Part shown: in pieces, positions 31,971-42,640 of the stretch | Position numbering within the stretch: position 1 is the stretch's first letter | How the letters are laid out: every line of letters starts with the position of its first letter | NCBI RefSeq assembly: GCF_921293095.1 | Contig: NC_060246.1 | Span: forward strand, 11,488,001-11,552,000 | Length of the DNA: 64,000 nucleotides | Reading direction: 5' to 3' | DNA from: Ischnura elegans | Lineage: Eukaryota; Arthropoda; Insecta; Odonata; Coenagrionidae | Program-made: the position numbers and the translations under genes | Notes under the pieces: generated by a model | Told to the model about the DNA's origin: nothing | Seen by the model: the letters and a program-made list of their open reading frames with translations, nothing else | Databases searched by the model: none

Positions 31971-33747
31971 CCCCTCAACGCCGTCATGCGTACCCAGTAC
32001 GCGCCCTTTAAATTTCGTATGCCGCCGTCATGCGTACCCAGTACGCTTCCTGACCTACTGTATACAATATTTTTTCTCCGCCAGACATTGCATGTTAAAT
32101 TAAAACTAATTACTCTATCATTTGAAGAAATGTTTTTCCTCTCCAATAAAATATCCATAACGGCTTTATGCCTTCAAAATGTTTTTAAAATGCTTCGATA
32201 AAACTCCGTTTTAAACCGGTTGACGACTTCGGTCCAAAAACTCAACGCCTTCCTTCAACTGTTCTATCATGAAAACTTCCGCCTATTCTGCTTGAGAGAC
32301 GTCAACAAGGGTCAGCTACTTTAGCTTGAGATACGGTATCTTCAGAATTGATTGCCTTCTCTCCGTCCTCTGCTTGTTTGTCGTCACCTCGAGCCCCAAG
32401 TGTGTTTGGCCCGCCTCGTTAGTCCTTAGCGTCCTAGGCGAAGGGGCCATGTGCCTCACTCTGCATTTATTTTTTTATATTTTTTTTCTGGACAGTAATC
32501 AACGAAGATAAGATTTCATCTAAACAGTCAGCATATACCAGGGCCCCTTCGAGATATTTTCTCGTCTCTTGAGGGAGCTTCTAAACCACGAACTTCAGTC
32601 CACTAGAGTCATTCATGCTGTGTGGTGTTCTTTCAAGCCGTGTGTTGAAATTCTAATCGGGTGTACTCACTGTGAGTGGTATTTTTTTTACAATTGGGGA
32701 TCTTACGAAATGGGAATAATATTGAAAGGTAAAAAAGAGACTCGGAAGTCTGGTAGTGTGTTAGGTTATAGTAAATTCATTGGTGGGGTGAATTTCAAGG
32801 ATCTGTAATTGCATTCGTAACTAATGGAAAGAAAACGCCATCACAAGTGGTGTATGAAGTTATTTAGGAGACAATTGAATGCGGCAGTCCTAAATTCATA
32901 TGTTGATCATAGGAAAAACACGTATAAAAATTTGACTTATCATTTCGCGTGCCATTGGTCGAGGTAATATTTTTGAAATATCCGACGTCAAACGAACTGT
33001 TTGGACATGGCCGTCACTCATTGCACAATTTAGTACCAAGACTCACAGAAATACATTTCCTAAAGAAAATTCCTGCAGCTGGGAAGAAATCAAAGTCTCA
33101 TAGGAGGTGTGCAGTTTGTGCCTAATATGGGAAATGAAGAGATTGCGTGTACTGGTGTGAAAAATGTGCAGTGGGATATGTTTGGATTGCTTCAAATCAT
33201 GTCACACAAAGCAGATTTTCTAAGGTAAATCATTTGAATATTCACATATTGACGTTTGAAACATTAGCACATGATTACCTAAATGAAATGATACGGTAAT
33301 AATGGAACAAAGTCAGAGAAGTGGGCGGAGTGGTAAATTTCATGTAGGCGAAACGGGTAATCCTATCGAAAGTATCCAATCTGTTATGACATTTTCAACC
33401 CTAAATAACTAAATTACATCATGTAATTGTATTTTTTTAATGCATGGAATGTTAGACATCTCGTAGCTTATTTAAAATCAAATTAAAATCTTTCGAAATT
33501 GAAAATTTATTCATTAGTTCATAAAAGGAGATACATAAAACAATAAATATTCTTTCAAATCGCTCGAAAAATTGTTATGTAGTAGCGTATTATATTAGGC
33601 AAGTTTACTCAAATTTTCAACGATACTGATTGTATATTATGAAAGATATAAATTATTGAATGATAGTATGCCAAAAAGGCGAAGTCATTTAAATCTCATC
33701 CGGCCGCTGAGATGGGATTTAATTAAATGCCCGCCGCGCTTGAGGGG
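31971..33747 (+). mobile_element. piggyBac-like element with TTAA target sites, internally degraded
   Basis: TTAA (31967-31970) precedes CCCCTCAACGCC and the right end GCGCTTGAGGGG is followed by TTAA (33748-33751); the outer bases CCCCTCAA/TTGAGGGG are exact inverted repeats. A 23-bp sequence beginning GCCGTCATGCGTACCC occurs twice in the left subterminal region (31980-32002 and 32024-32046). The interior encodes the remains of a piggyBac transposase in the plus orientation. At 1777 bp it is shorter than usual autonomous copies (about 2.4 kb or more), so the N-terminal half is lost or unrecognisable. Confidence 0.85.
32569..33230 (+). pseudogene. piggyBac transposase C-terminal remnant
   Basis: Around 32755 the frame reads VLGYSKFIGGVNFKDL, matching the 'Y-K-MGGVD--D' block of piggyBac transposases. 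After stops, RKRHHKWCMKLFRRQLNAAV (from about 32830) matches 'KWW-KLF---L--AVVNA'. In another frame at about 33090-33220, CAVC...CVYWCEKCAVGYVW... matches the C-terminal cysteine-rich finger (CxxC...C..C...C...H). Several stops and at least one frameshift make it inactive. The catalytic aspartates of the core are not visible. Confidence 0.7.
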
Positions 33748-33751
33748 TTAA

Positions 33752-36150
33752 CGGGGAGGGGATGTTGAAAACAGGGTGAGATGGTAGAATGTTAGGTAAA
33801 CGAGTAAGAGGGAGGAAAAGAATATAATTATTAGAAAGAATGAAAGGGAGTAGGCCTTATTGTGAATTAAAGAGCGGTACTTGATGGAAGGAGAGCACCC
33901 AGAATGATTCTCGAGTACAGCATGGAAACCTACCTCATCGGGAGAATACTAGAATAATGTTTAAAAGGTATGGTTTACCGATACGTGAGAAGGCGTCAGT
34001 CACTTAGCAATAGTCGCATGAGGTTAATGTCAGCCAATTGGAGTGCAATGGCATCTCCTGTGAGCGACGCTCAATTAAGCGGAGCGTTGTCACGCTTCCT
34101 GTACCTATTATGATGACGTAAGAGAATGATTCTTTTACAAAATGAGAAAATATGATAATATCGGAATCGAACCAAAAACTTAATCAAAACAAATTGAAAT
34201 CAATTCAAAATGCAACAAAACTACTCAGCTAAGGAGCAATATGGAATATTGTAAAGCCGCAGTTTGCTTCACGCTCACCAAGCATCATCTTGGGGCTAGC
34301 GATTCACTATCGTAGTCCTCCGAACCTTTTAATTCATATCTTAAATAAATTCAGAGAAAATAGAGAGGAGGTTCTGATTTAATGCGTTGTTAATCTGTTA
34401 GGTGTAACCAAAAAACTACTTCGACTTCTAAGTAGGCAGCAGTACGTGGTTGTGTGTTCTCTCGTATGCCCGGGTCATTCAGTCTTTTCCCCAATCTGCT
34501 GCGGAGTAGTTGGATTCTGGAATTGCATTCTTTGAATTTCTACGAGGTTGTAGAAGGCAATTGTAGAAGGCAATAGGAGCATTGAAATCAGGGTTAATTG
34601 TTTAACGTTAATTTCTAAGTAAATCTGTCTCTATTAGTGATGGAGCTCTAAAAATTCCTCCCTCAAACAGAGATCTTTTGCCCGACCCAATAACCTTGCC
34701 ATTGCTAAAATCAATCAGGATATTTACTTTTTACTTTACAAGTAACTCTATGTTACCATTCCTGTGAAATAAAGGGATCTGTGGCTGAAGTTAAAAACTC
34801 TGTTTTAGGTTAGTTAAAGAATACGCTAGAGGGAATTGATACATAGGTAACAAAAAGGCCACTGAAAATGTTCAGTTCAATAGCTTCTCCCATCATGTAG
34901 TCACAACGTACTAATATGTCACCGCCGGGTATAACTGGGCTACCGCAATTACGGTTATTGGAAAAAAGAGAAAAAATAGAAAAATTAAAAAATATCCTTG
35001 GTAACGAGGCATACGGCTCACGAGTGATATTTGTAATCCAAAAATGTTATAGTTCCCGGCAACAGAACTAGTGAAGCTATAAATTACTTTTCATAAATAC
35101 CATCGTATTGGAGATAATCTCGCGGGAGAATCTGACTGTCTGTGGCGTAGGTATGTGCGATTGAAAGAGTACAATGGAAGACTGTGTTGGAACAAATTTT
35201 ATCTTAGCGAGTACTGCAAAACTGAAAGGCGTGTGAAGCCGCTTTTAATCCGGAGTTTCAAATGCAACGTTTCAAACTTTCAATCATTTGAAACAGTTGT
35301 TTTATACCAAACTTTGAAATTTCTGTTTCATGTTTCTTTATATCCATGTTTCATGTAAATTTATGAAATACTTTTGACCTTGATCACTCCCCTGATGAAC
35401 GCATTGCGCGAGGAGTGATCACGTGAGTGCTAGCGGTAGCGGGGGAAATGTTTCCGTTTCTGTTTGCAATTTTTGTTTGAAACACGTGTGTCAAACTCCG
35501 CTACATTGCAAGGACGGAAAATTACTAGTAAAGAATTATCTAAAGAACAAGAACTTATGGAAAGTAGTGGTTCTCAAAACCGACAAATGAGTGTCCGATA
35601 TATTAGATCTTCACCAAATTAGGAAACGCGATCTCTTTGACGCGGGATTTGTATGAGGACAACGGTTGGGGCAGACGACGATGCCTGTGGCACTGCAAAT
35701 TGGAGGTATTGCGATCGATGGCCGATTGTTTGTCGAAATCTTGTTCATCGGCTAAAAGACAAAGACACCGAAGTTTCGATTTAGTCATATCCACAATTCT
35801 AGGCGGATATTTATCTATTGTAACTGCTCACCGCACGCACCGTTTATCATGTCCATTGATAATAGTAATTAAGTGGTTAAAATTGAAGAACTAATGAATA
35901 ACATGATATTTATGAGAGTGACCGGTAGCAATCCAGTGAAGTAAAGAACCGTGAGAATGCGGCCCCTTGGCCCATTGCAGCAAATAAAAATGGCTATGGT
36001 AAAAAATGGGTGATGGGCGCGACGGTATATGCAGTAATCTTAAGCAAACTGATGGTTAGAAGTTGGTATTCGAGTGCTATCAGTGCCATGTAGAAAGTCA
36101 CGGGGTGTCTGAGTGTTAACATTAATACGAAGATTGACATTAGTACGCAC
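33752..36150. other. No supported gene; one strong hairpin
   Basis: A 10-bp perfect stem TGATCACTCC / GGAGTGATCA lies at 35381-35390 and 35412-35421 with a 21-nt loop. Otherwise AT-rich unassigned DNA; the minus-strand frame at 35603-35794 is not recognisable with confidence. Confidence 0.4.
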
Positions 36151-36159
36151 GGAATAGAA

Positions 36160-37650
36160 AATATATTGCAATCGCTCAATCCAAATAAATCACTCGGTCC
36201 AGATGAAATCCCTTCTCGCGTATATAGAGAACTAGCCTCAGAAATTGCCCCCTTCTTGCAAGTAAATATTCAGTAAATCCATCAAGCAACACGAAGTGCC
36301 TAATGACTGGAAAACCGCTAACCTAACGCCAATATTCACAAATGGAGACGAGGAACAGCCATCTAATTACAGATCGATTTCTTTAACGTCCATCTCATAT
36401 AACATCCTTGAAAACGCCGTACTCAGCTCGATAATTTCACACCTATACGCGCAATACTTGTTAATGAGAACTCAACATGGATTCAGGAAAAGTAGGTCAT
36501 GCGAAACCCAGTAAGCGCTTTTCGCCCACGATACTTTAGTCTCCGGAGAAGACAACATTCCAGTAGACGCAATTTTTCTTAATTTCAAAAAAGCATTTGA
36601 TAAAGTACCCCACGGAAAGCTAATAATAAAACTGGAATCCAATGGTCTAGATCAGGGGTCTCCTAAATGCGTTCCGCGCACTCGTTTCAAGTAGCGCGCG
36701 ATTCTCGCTCGTTTAACTCTGTGAGACGCCGCTAGGAGCATTGCAGCGCTGCACTGCACGTCAAAGTCGCATTCAAGTGTTCGTAAATAAGAAATACGCC
36801 GCAGGATTCTTCCTCAGAGGAAATATATGAGGATTACTATCCTATCCTTACTCTGAGGATTCTTCAGTAGGCGTTGGTACCGAATACTTCAGTCATTGGC
36901 AAATTTGATATCCGGTCCGCGGGGGGGATTCGGAACTTGGAATGTGGCCCTCGTGGCCTAGTAAATTGGATACCCCTGGTTTAGGCGAAGATGTCATTTC
37001 CTGGATGAGAGAACTTTTAAGCGGCGGCGTCCAAAGAGTAGTATTAGACGGTGCAGTCTCCAATGAGGTTAGAGTCACTTCTGGCTTTCCTCAGGGTAGT
37101 GTCATAGGCTCACCCCTATTCCATCTTTATATAAACGACATCGGCGACGTAGTACACAGTGAGTTACGATTATTTGCAGACGACGCTGTAGTTCACATAG
37201 AAATCCGTTCCAGCAAAGATAGGGATGGACAAACGAATGACCTTGCTGCTATCCAAGCGTGGTGCGATGCATGGGAGTTAGAATTAAATTTGAAAAAATG
37301 CGTAGTAATGAATTTCTGGAAGGAGAATAACTCCCTACAAAGTATCTATATCATTCGGGGCGCCAAATTAAAGGCAGTTGAATCCGTGAAATATCTAGGA
37401 GTTAGATACAATAATGATCCATCGTGGAATAAACATATTCGGGAAATAACAGGTCAAGCTAATCGTAAAATGGATTTTGTGGAAAGAATATTACGTAAGT
37501 GCGACGACAATGTGAGAGAAATTAGTTACTTTTCCCTCGTTAGACTCCATTTATAATACGCTGCCAGTGTTTGGGACCCTCATGAAAAAGGGTTAGTAAC
37601 AGAATTAGAACAGTGCAACACTTTCAAAATCGTTCCTCACGGATAGCGCC
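36160..37650 (+). pseudogene. LINE remnant C: reverse transcriptase, split by a hAT MITE
   Basis: RT motifs come in order: NPNKSLGPDEIPSRVYREL (about 36180), DWKTANLTPIF then NYRSISLTSI (36305-36400), QHGFRKSRSCETQ (about 36474), FKKAFDKVPHGKL (about 36585), then, after the inserted MITE, GEDVISWMREL (36985), GFPQGSVIGSPLFHLYINDI (about 37083), FADDAVVH (about 37171) and YAASVWDP (about 37556). It is a Jockey/CR1-type RT related to, but distinct from, remnants A and B. Stops at 36275, 36510 and 37553 and the MITE show it is dead. The endonuclease domain is missing (5' truncation). Confidence 0.8.
36653..36978. mobile_element. hAT-type MITE inserted in LINE remnant C
   Basis: Ends CAGGGGTCTCCTAAATGCG and, in reverse complement, CAGGGGTATCCAATTTACTA; 326 bp. 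Flanking 8-mers GTCTAGAT (36645-36652) and GTTTAGGC (36979-36986) agree at 5 of 8 positions, as expected from a decayed 8-bp duplication. Deleting the element and one 8-mer restores the continuity of the RT reading frame across the junction, which fixes the boundaries. Confidence 0.75.
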
Positions 37651-37739
37651 AGGACTACGTTTTCCGATGAGCTCGAACTTCGGATATTGCCTATGCCTTC
37701 AATGCCTGGAAAGGGTCAGTTTGACTTACTGTCACGACC

Positions 37740-37828
37740 GTCGGGGAAGTCCAACATTCTTTGTGACTTGATGAAGAATGGGCTAGCCTTTCATTCAGCC
37801 CTCCAACATTCTTTGTGACTTCCCCGAC
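37740..37828. repeat. Short inverted/direct repeat structure
   Basis: GTCGGGGAAGTC (37740-37751) is the reverse complement of 37817-37828, and CCAACATTCTTTGTGACTT occurs twice in direct orientation (about 37751 and 37803). Confidence 0.6.
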
Positions 37829-38326
37829 ACCTGGTGCCAGAATACAAAGTTCTCAGTGACGCGCTCTGACAGTATTCTGGTCTGACAATGTGTAGTCTGG
37901 CTCGCACTAAAAATACCGAGACGTTACTGCGTCGCAAATAACCTTCTATATAATGCCTTTAACACATTATTACCAAAATCTATTAACGAATATTGCCCTA
38001 TTTTTTAAGTATTTTAAACACTCTGATATTTACTCTGGGGCATTCATTATTCCTTAGCATTTTCTTGGGATATACATTATCCTACAATTTTCTACGCGTC
38101 TCATCGCACGTTAAATCAAAATTACTAATGTGTAATTAATTATTATGTTTACTTCGGGATGATATTCATTCCAGTCGCTACTATAATATCCATAAGCAAA
38201 TATTTAAGCAATGCTTAATATATCCTGGTATCAGTAAGTAATTAACTCACATCTTCATGTTGATCGAAAGTTCGTATGCCTTGATAGTCATTAAGGAGAG
38301 ATTAAATAATCTTAATAGTTATTAAA

Positions 38327-38528
38327 GAGAGAAATATGGGTGTATGCCGCGTGATGCATCGGAATTGCCCCGAAATTTCGCGACCGACTGCTGGCCTCTT
38401 CTTCAAGGGAATGGGAAAGGCTGGCCACTTCTCCATGAAAACCATTCCCTTGAAGAAGTGGCCAGAAGGTGGTCATGAAACGACGGGACAGTTCCGATAC
38501 AACACGCGGCATACACCCGTAGGTCTCT
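38327..38528. repeat. Fold-back element made of Penelope-type terminal sequence
   Basis: The two halves are imperfect reverse complements over about 90 bp each: ATGGGTGTATGCCGCGT...CTTCTTCAAGGGAATGGG and CATTCCCTTGAAGAAG...ACGCGGCATACACCC. The right half is the same repeat as 60890-60975, which lies near a Penelope GIY-YIG fragment. Each half contains CTTGAAGAAG...GAAA, resembling a decayed hammerhead-type core. Open frames across it are probably incidental. Confidence 0.7.
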
Positions 38529-38566
38529 CTTCAATCACCATGAGCCGCGAAATTTTTAATCAAGTC

Positions 38567-38892
38567 CAGAGGCGCAGCGAGGGGTGGGGAATGGGGGATA
38601 AACCCTTCCCCCCACCCCCCAGAGCGCAGTTAAATTTGAAGTTTAATCCATTTTACTTAATTGAATTGATATTACTAATAGAGTATAGTACTAATAGGGT
38701 CGGATTAATAAAATATCCCTCACAAAGCCGTAAAACTCACTATTTTGAACCATTTATCTTAAAATTCCGCAATTCCGATAAAATTCTCGCACCAACCGCT
38801 TATCCTGGTGGGTATACCATACCCCCACACACCCCGGTATTAGTTGCACCTAAACCACCGCCCTCAAGCAATAATTCCTGGCTGCGCCCCTG
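38567..38892 (-). mobile_element. hAT-type MITE, family 1 copy 3 (opposite strand)
   Basis: On the minus strand it starts CAGGGGCGCAGCCAGGAATT and ends ...TCGCTGCGCCTCTG, the best-preserved terminal repeats of the family. Flanking 8-mers ATCAAGTC (38559-38566) and ATAAAGTC (38893-38900) match at 7 of 8. The body matches copies at 16079 and 17135. Confidence 0.85.
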
Positions 38893-38925
38893 ATAAAGTC
38901 TAAATAGTTATAATCAAATATATTT

Positions 38926-39040
38926 TGAATGCACTTAACTACTGAACACAACTGTGCAAAGTTTCAATTTCCGCACTCAAAAAAATCGATTTTGAGGTTA
39001 TTTCGATTTCAGCCCACAGTGCGACGGGGCAATTCCGATA
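38926..39040 (+). repeat. Dispersed repeat shared with 59385-59500
   Basis: AATGCACTTAACTACTGAAC..., CCGCACTCAAAAAAATCGAT and TTTCGATTTCAGCCCACAGT recur in the same order in reverse complement at 59385-59500. Family unknown. Its end (GCGACGGGGCAATTCCGATA) also resembles the neighbouring fold-back unit. Confidence 0.6.
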
Positions 39041-40366
39041 CATTAACTCACAATCTTAATGCCACGCTGATGTTGCTCGCACTAATTTTCTTAAAAAACA
39101 CTGAACAGTACAACAGTAAAAGAAAAGGACAACACTTTCTACGACGCACTGTGGCCTAAATACCTGCCATTTTACTCAATGCCCATAAATATCCCACTGA
39201 TTCTTTCAGTGAAAAATTATATTTAACTTATATAAAGAAATGCAAGCCAATCCGATTGCTCATATGAAAAATATGCTTAAAGTAAAAATTTCCTTCTCTC
39301 ATAAAACAAAACCTTACCGGTAGTTTTTGCCAGGTAAGTAATTAAAACACTCTCTCATATTTTCTACTTACACGATGGGATTAAGTAGCGGGATTCAAAT
39401 CGAAGGTACCACTTGTATTGCTCATAAACTAAAACTTGGGGAATAACTGCTATTTCACTTGTAAACATTGAAAATACTTCGTCACCGACACGAGTGAAGG
39501 CGAGCATGGATGATGGTAACCGTGACACAAACCACAATATTAAGATTGGGGTATATCGTTGCGTATTATTTTTCACAAGGCGATTTGGAGAAAAAAATAT
39601 TGGAGTATTATGCTCGAAATGCTCCGAAACTCTTATTTGTACTGTGTGTGCTGTATAAATTTACCAAACGACTCACATGTTCCTCTATCTTGCTCGCGCG
39701 ATGTGTTACTCGCCGGAAAAATCCATAAATTCTTCTCCGCACTCTTCGATGGTGGAATGGTTTGGCTCTCGGGGGGGGGGGGGGGTTCACGGGGCTTCCC
39801 TACCTCTGAAATCGTACTTGGGGCTCTTTGCTAGGGTTTAATCAACCAAGTTTGATCCCCATTGGACAAGGAACGCGTAAGAAATATGCGAAGGTCGACT
39901 TCGGAGAATAACGGAAACGGCTGGGCCGGGTACGTGGACCGACGTTTGAAAGTGACTGTACGTGAAAGGTGGTTACGACAGTCTTGTTCTTGTAACTGAC
40001 CTCTTAGATAAACTCGGGAAATTCTATCAGACCGTAGATTGAAAAATAGACTAAACCTTTTAGATAAATTCAAGAGCGGTGTCTTTTCTAACGAAGTTAG
40101 CCATATCTTACGGACGCCTACATACTACGGAAGATGAGATCAAATGAATAACATAAGAGAGATAGATTGTAGAATAGAAAGATTAAGAATGTCTTTTTTC
40201 CACGATCAATAAGAGATTTAACGGCAGCGAGAAAACTCATAAATAGATTAGATGACTTGTTCTCTAGCCCACTAACCTATGATAAACTAATGCATGTTTC
40301 TTAATATTATTACTATTTGTAACAGCAGATGGTAGCATAATTTGTTAGTATGCGTGACGTTTTTTT
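39041..40366. other. No supported gene; G homopolymer
   Basis: 15 consecutive G at 39771-39785. No recognised coding or mobile sequence. Confidence 0.35.
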
Positions 40367-40455
40367 TTACTGTGTTGTGTGCATGTGGGAGTCCAATTGC
40401 ATGCTGCATGCTGGAGATTGATCACCCCCTGCCAAACACGCCAGAGATGGCTCGA
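40367..40455 (+). repeat. LINE 3'-end fragment
   Basis: GCATGCTGCATGCTGGAGAT and ATCACCCCCTGCCAAACACG recur at 49126-49205 and resemble the 3' UTR block (CACCCCCTGCCA...CAC) at the ends of LINE remnants A and B. Confidence 0.5.
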
Positions 40456-40969
40456 AGGGAATTATGTGGATGTAAGAATGAAGTTATTAATGCTGTTAGC
40501 AGCACCAACGTCCCCGTTAAATCTCCAAAAAGTCCTCTAATATCGCCCATATCCGATGCCGTGTATGCCCAGAAGCAACTTTATTACTATAACATTCGAG
40601 AATATTTTCAATCTAACATTTCAGTGGCATGTGATGCGTCTACATGACGCAGTGATTAGTTACCTTTTTTAAATAATAATCCGTAATCATGAGTCCCCTT
40701 TAAATAGCTAGTACGGCTTGAAATTATGACATATGAAAGCGTTTTTTTTTCATGAAAAACCAGAAAGAAAGAGAATGCAGCGATTTCCAGAACAGAAGCA
40801 GAATACTAGGCCCTCACTTATGGTAACAAAGAATATACTAATCAAATATTCTCCATGAATTAAATGGAAAGATGATTTGTGTACTCATTACCTTCAATGA
40901 TAACCAGCCTGCACAGAGAATTGCGATGAATAAAACTAGAACTAAACATAATGATGTACTTCTTCGTTA

Positions 40970-41535
40970 AAATTATTTAAATAGGATCAACGACCATATG
41001 AAGTTCACAATGCAGTTGGAGGAAGACGGAGAACTTCCACTTTTAGACGTTATCGTGGAAAAGAGGGACAGTGGATCACCATGGACATCTCCTAATCACT
41101 CAGCACAAATAAATGGAGTGATGAGCACCTTGAGTTACCGCTCCAACAAAAGCATCGACCAAAACAACTTTGCCAAAGAAAGGCGGAAACTAGAGGCCAT
41201 TTTACGGGGAAATGAATTCGACGACAGAATTATCTGACCAGCATTTAATAAGATCATGAAAAGGAATGAGAAGGAAAAATGAACTGAGCGACCGAAATAA
41301 AGCCTACTGCACATAAAGTGGACGACGGACAGATTTGGAAATATCCTATGAACATGTCAGATAAGGAAAACCTTCTCTCCTCACGTGCAGATAAAAAATC
41401 TCTTTAAACCCGTCAAGGACAGAGCTCCACTACAAGTCGAAGGGGTCTGCCGGATCCCTTGTAAAACCTTTGGGAAGAACTACATCGGCGAAACACGCCA
41501 GGAGGAACTGGAGAGAGCAATTAGACTGGGGTAGT
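40970..41535 (+). pseudogene. Penelope-like element fragment (RT C-terminus plus GIY-YIG)
   Basis: NRINDHMKFTMQLEEDGELP followed by LLDVIVEKR (40979-41065) is the 'N--H--I-FTME-E----LPFLDVLV' block of Penelope RTs. Further on, VMSTLSYRSN and AKERRKLEAILRGNEF fit the downstream region up to 41237. After a frame change, GVCRIPCKTFGKNYIGETRQ (about 41438-41500) is the start of the GIY-YIG endonuclease. It ends abruptly near 41533 where the opposite-strand Penelope copy begins. Broken by stops and frame changes. Confidence 0.7.
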
Positions 41536-42126
41536 CAACTTAGTCCACGGTAAACACGATTGTTTCAGTCTAAACTTCGTGAAAATCCATTCTGAACAAT
41601 AAAAAGTTATGGTACTTTTAAACACGATTTATTCAATGCGACCGGTTTCTTCGCAGAGGCGACATCATCAGGTTCAGGAATCGTTATAATAACAGTTATA
41701 TTGTTGTTGTTTATCTGGTTGCTATTACGCGTTGGTAGGGGAGGGTTGCGTTGGGGTTGGAGCGTTGCTCAGCTTCAGGGGAATTTCCAAGAGGGGGAAT
41801 AGTTGACAAATATATTTTCATTTGCTCAAAATTCCATTCTTGATGTGCTTCCTAATCTCCAATTCCTCCAAGCAGTCCATCCTTCTTCCCTTTTTCTCAA
41901 GGTGGAGAAATTCCGGAACAAAATCGCTCCTGTGGTCACTCTCCCATAAGTGTTTCGCGAAATGAGATTTGTCTATCTCCCCGTTTCTCAAATGCCTTCC
42001 GTGTTCCTCTGTTCTTAATCGGAACGAACGTCCAGTCTGGCCTATGTAACAGGTCTCACAGTCACTGCACTTGAGTCTGTAAATGCCACTATGGCTATGT
42101 CCCAATAGCGATGTTATGTCACCCAT
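41536..42126 (-). mobile_element. Second Penelope-like element, 5'-truncated, opposite strand
   Basis: The minus-strand frame 42126-41818 carries HSGIYRLKCSDCETCYIGQT then GRSFRLRTEEH, a GIY-YIG endonuclease with its downstream R...EH motif, to a stop at 41818. About 150 bp beyond lies a non-coding tail with CCTGATGATGTCGCCTCTGC then GAAGAAACCGGTCGCATTG (41694-41640, minus strand), the CTGATGA...GAAAC arrangement known from hammerhead ribozymes in Penelope ends. The RT domain is absent. Confidence 0.7.
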
Positions 42127-42239
42127 AATAATAAAAAATCATACACATAAGAAAGCGATGAAAAGCATTTGGCAAGTACAGACTAAACTGGGTGTCAAGT
42201 GTAATTTCAGGAGACAGATTAGAACAAAATAGCATCGGA

Positions 42240-42640
42240 TGTGACCGAGAAATCAGAGGACGAGAGTCAGAAGAACTTGAGCAGTTGGCTATTGGAAGCA
42301 GCTGAAGAAGTTCTTGGGAGAAGGAAAATCATCAGAATGGATCACGCAAAAATTCTTGAATCTCACTGAAGGCACCACTGAAGTACAAGAATACTTAAGC
42401 TGAGGAATGCTAAATGAGACAAAGGATCGATATTTGTCATAAATCCAGGGAGACCAGAGGAACGTGGTTGGGAATATAATAACATCGTGTGCATGGAAAA
42501 GTAGAGGCTCGCTATGGGAACCTCTTCAAATTAATGAGCGTGTGATGAATACCGTAAGTGACAAAAACGGAGAACTTTTGACTGATGACTAATAAAAGTG
42601 AAGAGATGGATTGAATATCTATATGAGATGTGTATAGGAG
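42240..42640 (+). pseudogene. RTE-like LINE remnant (region between endonuclease and RT)
   Basis: NLSSWLLEAAEEVLGRRK (about 42277-42330) matches the 'W--L---I--AAEEVLG--K' block of RTE-type ORFs; SDKNGELLTDD and VKRWIEYLYEM (42557-42635) match 'D-NG-LLT--E-I--RW-EY---LY'. Stops and frame changes occur between them. Nothing convincing continues into the RT core. Confidence 0.5.

Noticed and set aside
31888-32201. Overlapping short ORFs at the piggyBac left end
   Set aside because: They arise from the 23-bp subterminal direct repeat read in different frames.
35381-35421. Perfect hairpin as a transcription terminator
   Set aside because: No bacterial context and no following U tract; kept only as a structural note.
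35603-35794. Minus-strand 63-codon ORF as a Harbinger-type nuclease start
   Set aside because: Only a vague resemblance at the N-terminus; no catalytic motif or terminal repeats found.
40342-40647. 101-codon ORF with hydrophobic start, as a secreted protein
   Set aside because: The first part overlaps a repeated LINE 3'-end fragment also present at 49126-49205, so it is not an independent gene.
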